DNA of 64,000 bases from Bdellovibrio sp. NC01 (lineage in GTDB: Bacteria > Bdellovibrionota > Bdellovibrionia > Bdellovibrionales > Bdellovibrionaceae): NCBI RefSeq assembly GCF_006874625.1, contig NZ_CP030034.1, positions 1,488,001-1,552,000 of the forward strand, in the 5' to 3' direction. A program made the position numbers and the translations under genes. The notes under the pieces are model-generated. The model ran no database searches. It was not told the origin of the DNA and saw only the letters and a program-made list of their open reading frames with translations. Shown here in pieces: positions 61,915 through 64,000 of the stretch (positions within the stretch are counted from its first letter, which is position 1; the number at the start of each line of letters is the position of its first letter).

Positions 61915-63606
61915 TTAGATATCTAACTGAGTATTTGTAGTTAACTGTTCGATCGTTGTGATGCCGGCAAGAACTTTCGCGATGCCGTGATCACGGAATG
62001 TTTTCATGCCGTTTGCGACCGATTGTTTTTTGATCGTGTTACCGTCTTTACGTTGCATGATCAAAGAACGAATATCATCAGTTACGACCAGCAATTCGCT
62101 GATCGTCGTACGACCTGAATAACCTTTTTGCCCACATTGAGTACAACCCATCGCCTTACAGATGTGGTGACCTTGAGCATCGGCGCGTGAAATACCTAAC
62201 AGACTTAATTCAAAATCAGAAGGGTTGTGCGGAGCTTTACAGTGAGGGCAAAGAACGCGCACCAAGCGTTGTGCAACAACGCCCATAACTGAAGTTGCGA
62301 TCAAGAAGGGCTCAACCCCGAAGTCAATCAAACGCGGGAAGGCACCGGCAGAGTCATTGGTATGTAGTGTAGATAAAACCAAGTGACCTGTCAGAGACGC
62401 TTGAATCGCAAGTTCGGCAGTTTCCAAGTCACGAATCTCACCGACCATGATGATGTCGGGGTCTTGACGAAGGAAAGATCTTAAACCCGCCGCGAATGTC
62501 AGACCGATCTTGGCGTTTGTTTGCACTTGGCCTAAACCGTGGATACGTTGCTCCACCGGATCTTCTACCGTCAGAATGTTTACGTCAGGTTTATTGAGTT
62601 TCGTTAAAGCACCATAAAGAGTTGTGGATTTACCAGAACCCGTAGGCCCCGTAACCAGCAAGATGCCGTCATTACGCGATAACAAATCATCAAGGCGATC
62701 CAAGTTTTCGCGAGAAAAACCCAGTTGTTCAAGTTCAAGAACAACTGTTGATCTATCTTGAATACGCATAACCAGACGCTCACCATGAGCAGTCGGGACT
62801 GTAGAAAGACGGATATCGATATCTTTACCGCCGACTTTCAATGGAATACGACCGTCTTGAGGAAGACGCTTTTCCGCGATGTTTAAGTTCGCCATAACTT
62901 TGATACGGGAAGTGATCGCGTTCTGAAGTTTTTTAGGCGGTTTAATAACGTCATTCAAAACACCGTCAGTACGGAAGCGGACAACCATGTCTTTTTCGTA
63001 CGGTTCGATGTGAATATCGGAAGCTTTTTCTTTTACAGCGCGGAACAAAATTGAATTCACAAGTTTGATAACCGGCGCATCATCTTCGCCAGCATCAAGA
63101 AGATCCACGATAGGATCGTCAAGATCGTAATCCTCTTCGTCGATTTCATCGAGACCTGAAAGATTCGAAGTGCTTTTTTCATAGACACGATTGATCGCGT
63201 CTTGAATACGGCTTGTTGTTGTCACAAGCGGGCGGACTCTTTTACCGAACAAAACTTTCAAGTCATCCAAAGCTTTCAAATTCACTGGATTGCTTGTAAG
63301 GGCCGTCAGTGTGTCAGCTTCTTCTTTGTAGGGAAGGACTTGATGTTGTTTGGCGTAGTTGATTGGGACATCTCGGATCAAGTCGACGTTGATATCTGCA
63401 ACAGGAATGTCTTTGATAAAATCCAAACCCAGTTCTTTGCAAAGATCAGCAACGACTTCATCCGCCGTGGAAAATTCCTTCGAGTTCAAAGCTTCCCCTA
63501 CAGTGACCGGGCGGACCACTGAAGGGTTGTTAAGCACTGACTTGATTTGATCAGGAGTCAGTGAAGTTGCTTTTGTTAGAATCGTCTGAACATCCACGGA
63601 GGCCAT
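61915..63606 (-). CDS. gspE: type II secretion ATPase GspE
   Basis: A 563-residue protein. AGGA precedes ATG 63606. The N-terminal domain (1-150) has the GspE N1/N2 pattern. The ATPase core has GPTGSGKSTTLYG (about residue 320), GEIRDLETAELA and the Walker B FLRQDPDIIMVGEIRD region. A four-cysteine zinc motif (CPHCK and CTQCG) is present near the C terminus, as in GspE rather than PilT. It powers pseudopilus assembly in the cytoplasm. gspD ends seven bases upstream. Confidence 0.96.
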   Translation of the reverse strand: MASVDVQTILTKATSLTPDQIKSVLNNPSVVRPVTVGEALNSKEFSTADEVVADLCKELGLDFIKDIPVADINVDLIRDVPINYAKQHQVLPYKEEADTLTALTSNPVNLKALDDLKVLFGKRVRPLVTTTSRIQDAINRVYEKSTSNLSGLDEIDEEDYDLDDPIVDLLDAGEDDAPVIKLVNSILFRAVKEKASDIHIEPYEKDMVVRFRTDGVLNDVIKPPKKLQNAITSRIKVMANLNIAEKRLPQDGRIPLKVGGKDIDIRLSTVPTAHGERLVMRIQDRSTVVLELEQLGFSRENLDRLDDLLSRNDGILLVTGPTGSGKSTTLYGALTKLNKPDVNILTVEDPVEQRIHGLGQVQTNAKIGLTFAAGLRSFLRQDPDIIMVGEIRDLETAELAIQASLTGHLVLSTLHTNDSAGAFPRLIDFGVEPFLIATSVMGVVAQRLVRVLCPHCKAPHNPSDFELSLLGISRADAQGHHICKAMGCTQCGQKGYSGRTTISELLVVTDDIRSLIMQRKDGNTIKKQSVANGMKTFRDHGIAKVLAGITTIEQLTTNTQLDI

Positions 63607-63613
63607 TTAATTC

Positions 63614-64000
63614 CTATTCCTTTTCTGTTGCAGGAGGGTTGACTACATCAGCAGCGTTCCCTTGCACCTTGCGGGTAATCTCATCAAGTTTAGACCCAAA
63701 TGGATCTTTACCACCCTCGGATTTGATGTATTCCAAACGTTGATCTAGCTTTTTCGAGATAATTTGATTCGAATCAGCAACGTTTCTCACAATTTTCGGC
63801 GTTAAGAACACAACCATGTTTGTTTTATTCTTCACGCGAGTTGAAGACTTAAACAACCAACCGATAATTGGAATATCACCCAAAAGTGGAACTTTGATGA
63901 TGGATTCAGTGTCGTCTTCTTTAATCAAACCACCAAGGATCGCCGTGTCACCGTTGTTAACGTTGATCATTGTTTTGATCGAACGTTTTGCAATCGGCTG
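63614..64000 (-). CDS. gspD: type II secretion secretin GspD, C-terminal part
   Basis: The coding frame runs off the right edge of the window, so only about 128 C-terminal residues are visible. They contain NNGDTAILGGLIKEDD and VPLLGDIPIIGWLFKSS, the hallmark end of the secretin domain, followed by MVVFLTPKIVRN and an about 45-residue extension ending in PATEKE. It would form the outer-membrane channel of the type II system. Upstream genes, possibly including gspC, are outside the window. Confidence 0.95.
   Translation of the reverse strand, partial: QPIAKRSIKTMINVNNGDTAILGGLIKEDDTESIIKVPLLGDIPIIGWLFKSSTRVKNKTNMVVFLTPKIVRNVADSNQIISKKLDQRLEYIKSEGGKDPFGSKLDEITRKVQGNAADVVNPPATEKE

Noticed and set aside
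1-64000. Mobile elements, prophage or CRISPR arrays
   Set aside because: No transposase, integrase or phage genes and no regularly spaced direct repeats were seen.

Overview
The window looks like part of a chromosome from a predatory Bdellovibrio-type bacterium (Bdellovibrionota). This is inferred, because no search could be run. The reasons are: a TIGR02147/DUF4423-type regulator; a high density of small secreted proteins, outer-membrane barrels and secreted hydrolases; a type II secretion operon that includes gspN; and a pnp - M16 peptidase - dut order as in delta-type proteobacteria. Both strands are densely coded. No stretch over 300 bases lacks a gene. I see no insertion sequence, prophage or CRISPR array.

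Region 1 (1-25.9 kb) is the accessory-like part. It holds short units of small Cys-rich secreted proteins, a LysR regulator, tRNA-Arg(CCU), a TIGR02147 protein, a secreted M1 peptidase, a TruC-like pseudouridine synthase, a DJ-1/PfpI protein that overlaps a secreted glycosidase-like protein tail to tail, CvfB, a lipoate ligase that appears leaderless, an XRE-TPR regulator, an ABC-F ATPase behind a structured leader, an SBBP beta-propeller lipoprotein, an SDR enzyme, two secreted proteins of unknown family (one with a JAMM-like metal motif), a membrane PAS protein with no output domain, tRNA-Leu(CAA), a trypsin-like lipoprotein and a Gln-rich outer-membrane barrel.

Region 2 (26.1-36.9 kb) is the conserved translation and RNA-turnover cluster rimP-nusA-infB-rbfA-truB-rpsO-pnp, followed by an M16 peptidase and dut. 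Many junctions are TAATG or ATGA overlaps, and candidate leader hairpins precede rimP, rpsO and pnp.

Region 3 (37-52.8 kb) has a minus-strand envelope unit with a likely leaderless first gene, a membrane protein with a split zinc ribbon, a dolichyl-phosphate-mannose-synthase-like glycosyltransferase, an SH3 protein, and a likely secreted PD-(D/E)XK nuclease. Then come mutL-miaA, yicC-gmk-rpoZ, and a bifunctional RelA/SpoT gene whose 3' end overlaps a large CHASE/PAS histidine kinase gene.

Region 4 (52.8-64 kb) is ssb plus a minus-strand type II secretion locus in the order gspD-E-F-G-H-I-J-K-L-M-N. gspD runs off the window. Internal promoters are visible before gspG and gspL, so pseudopilins and the inner-membrane platform could be expressed separately from the secretin and ATPase. 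This system would export the signal-peptide hydrolases encoded elsewhere in the window (inference). The most unusual items are the ABC-F leader with a three-codon ORF and a sequestered ribosome-binding site, the secreted PD-(D/E)XK protein, the secreted JAMM-like protein, and the RelA/SpoT-kinase overlap.
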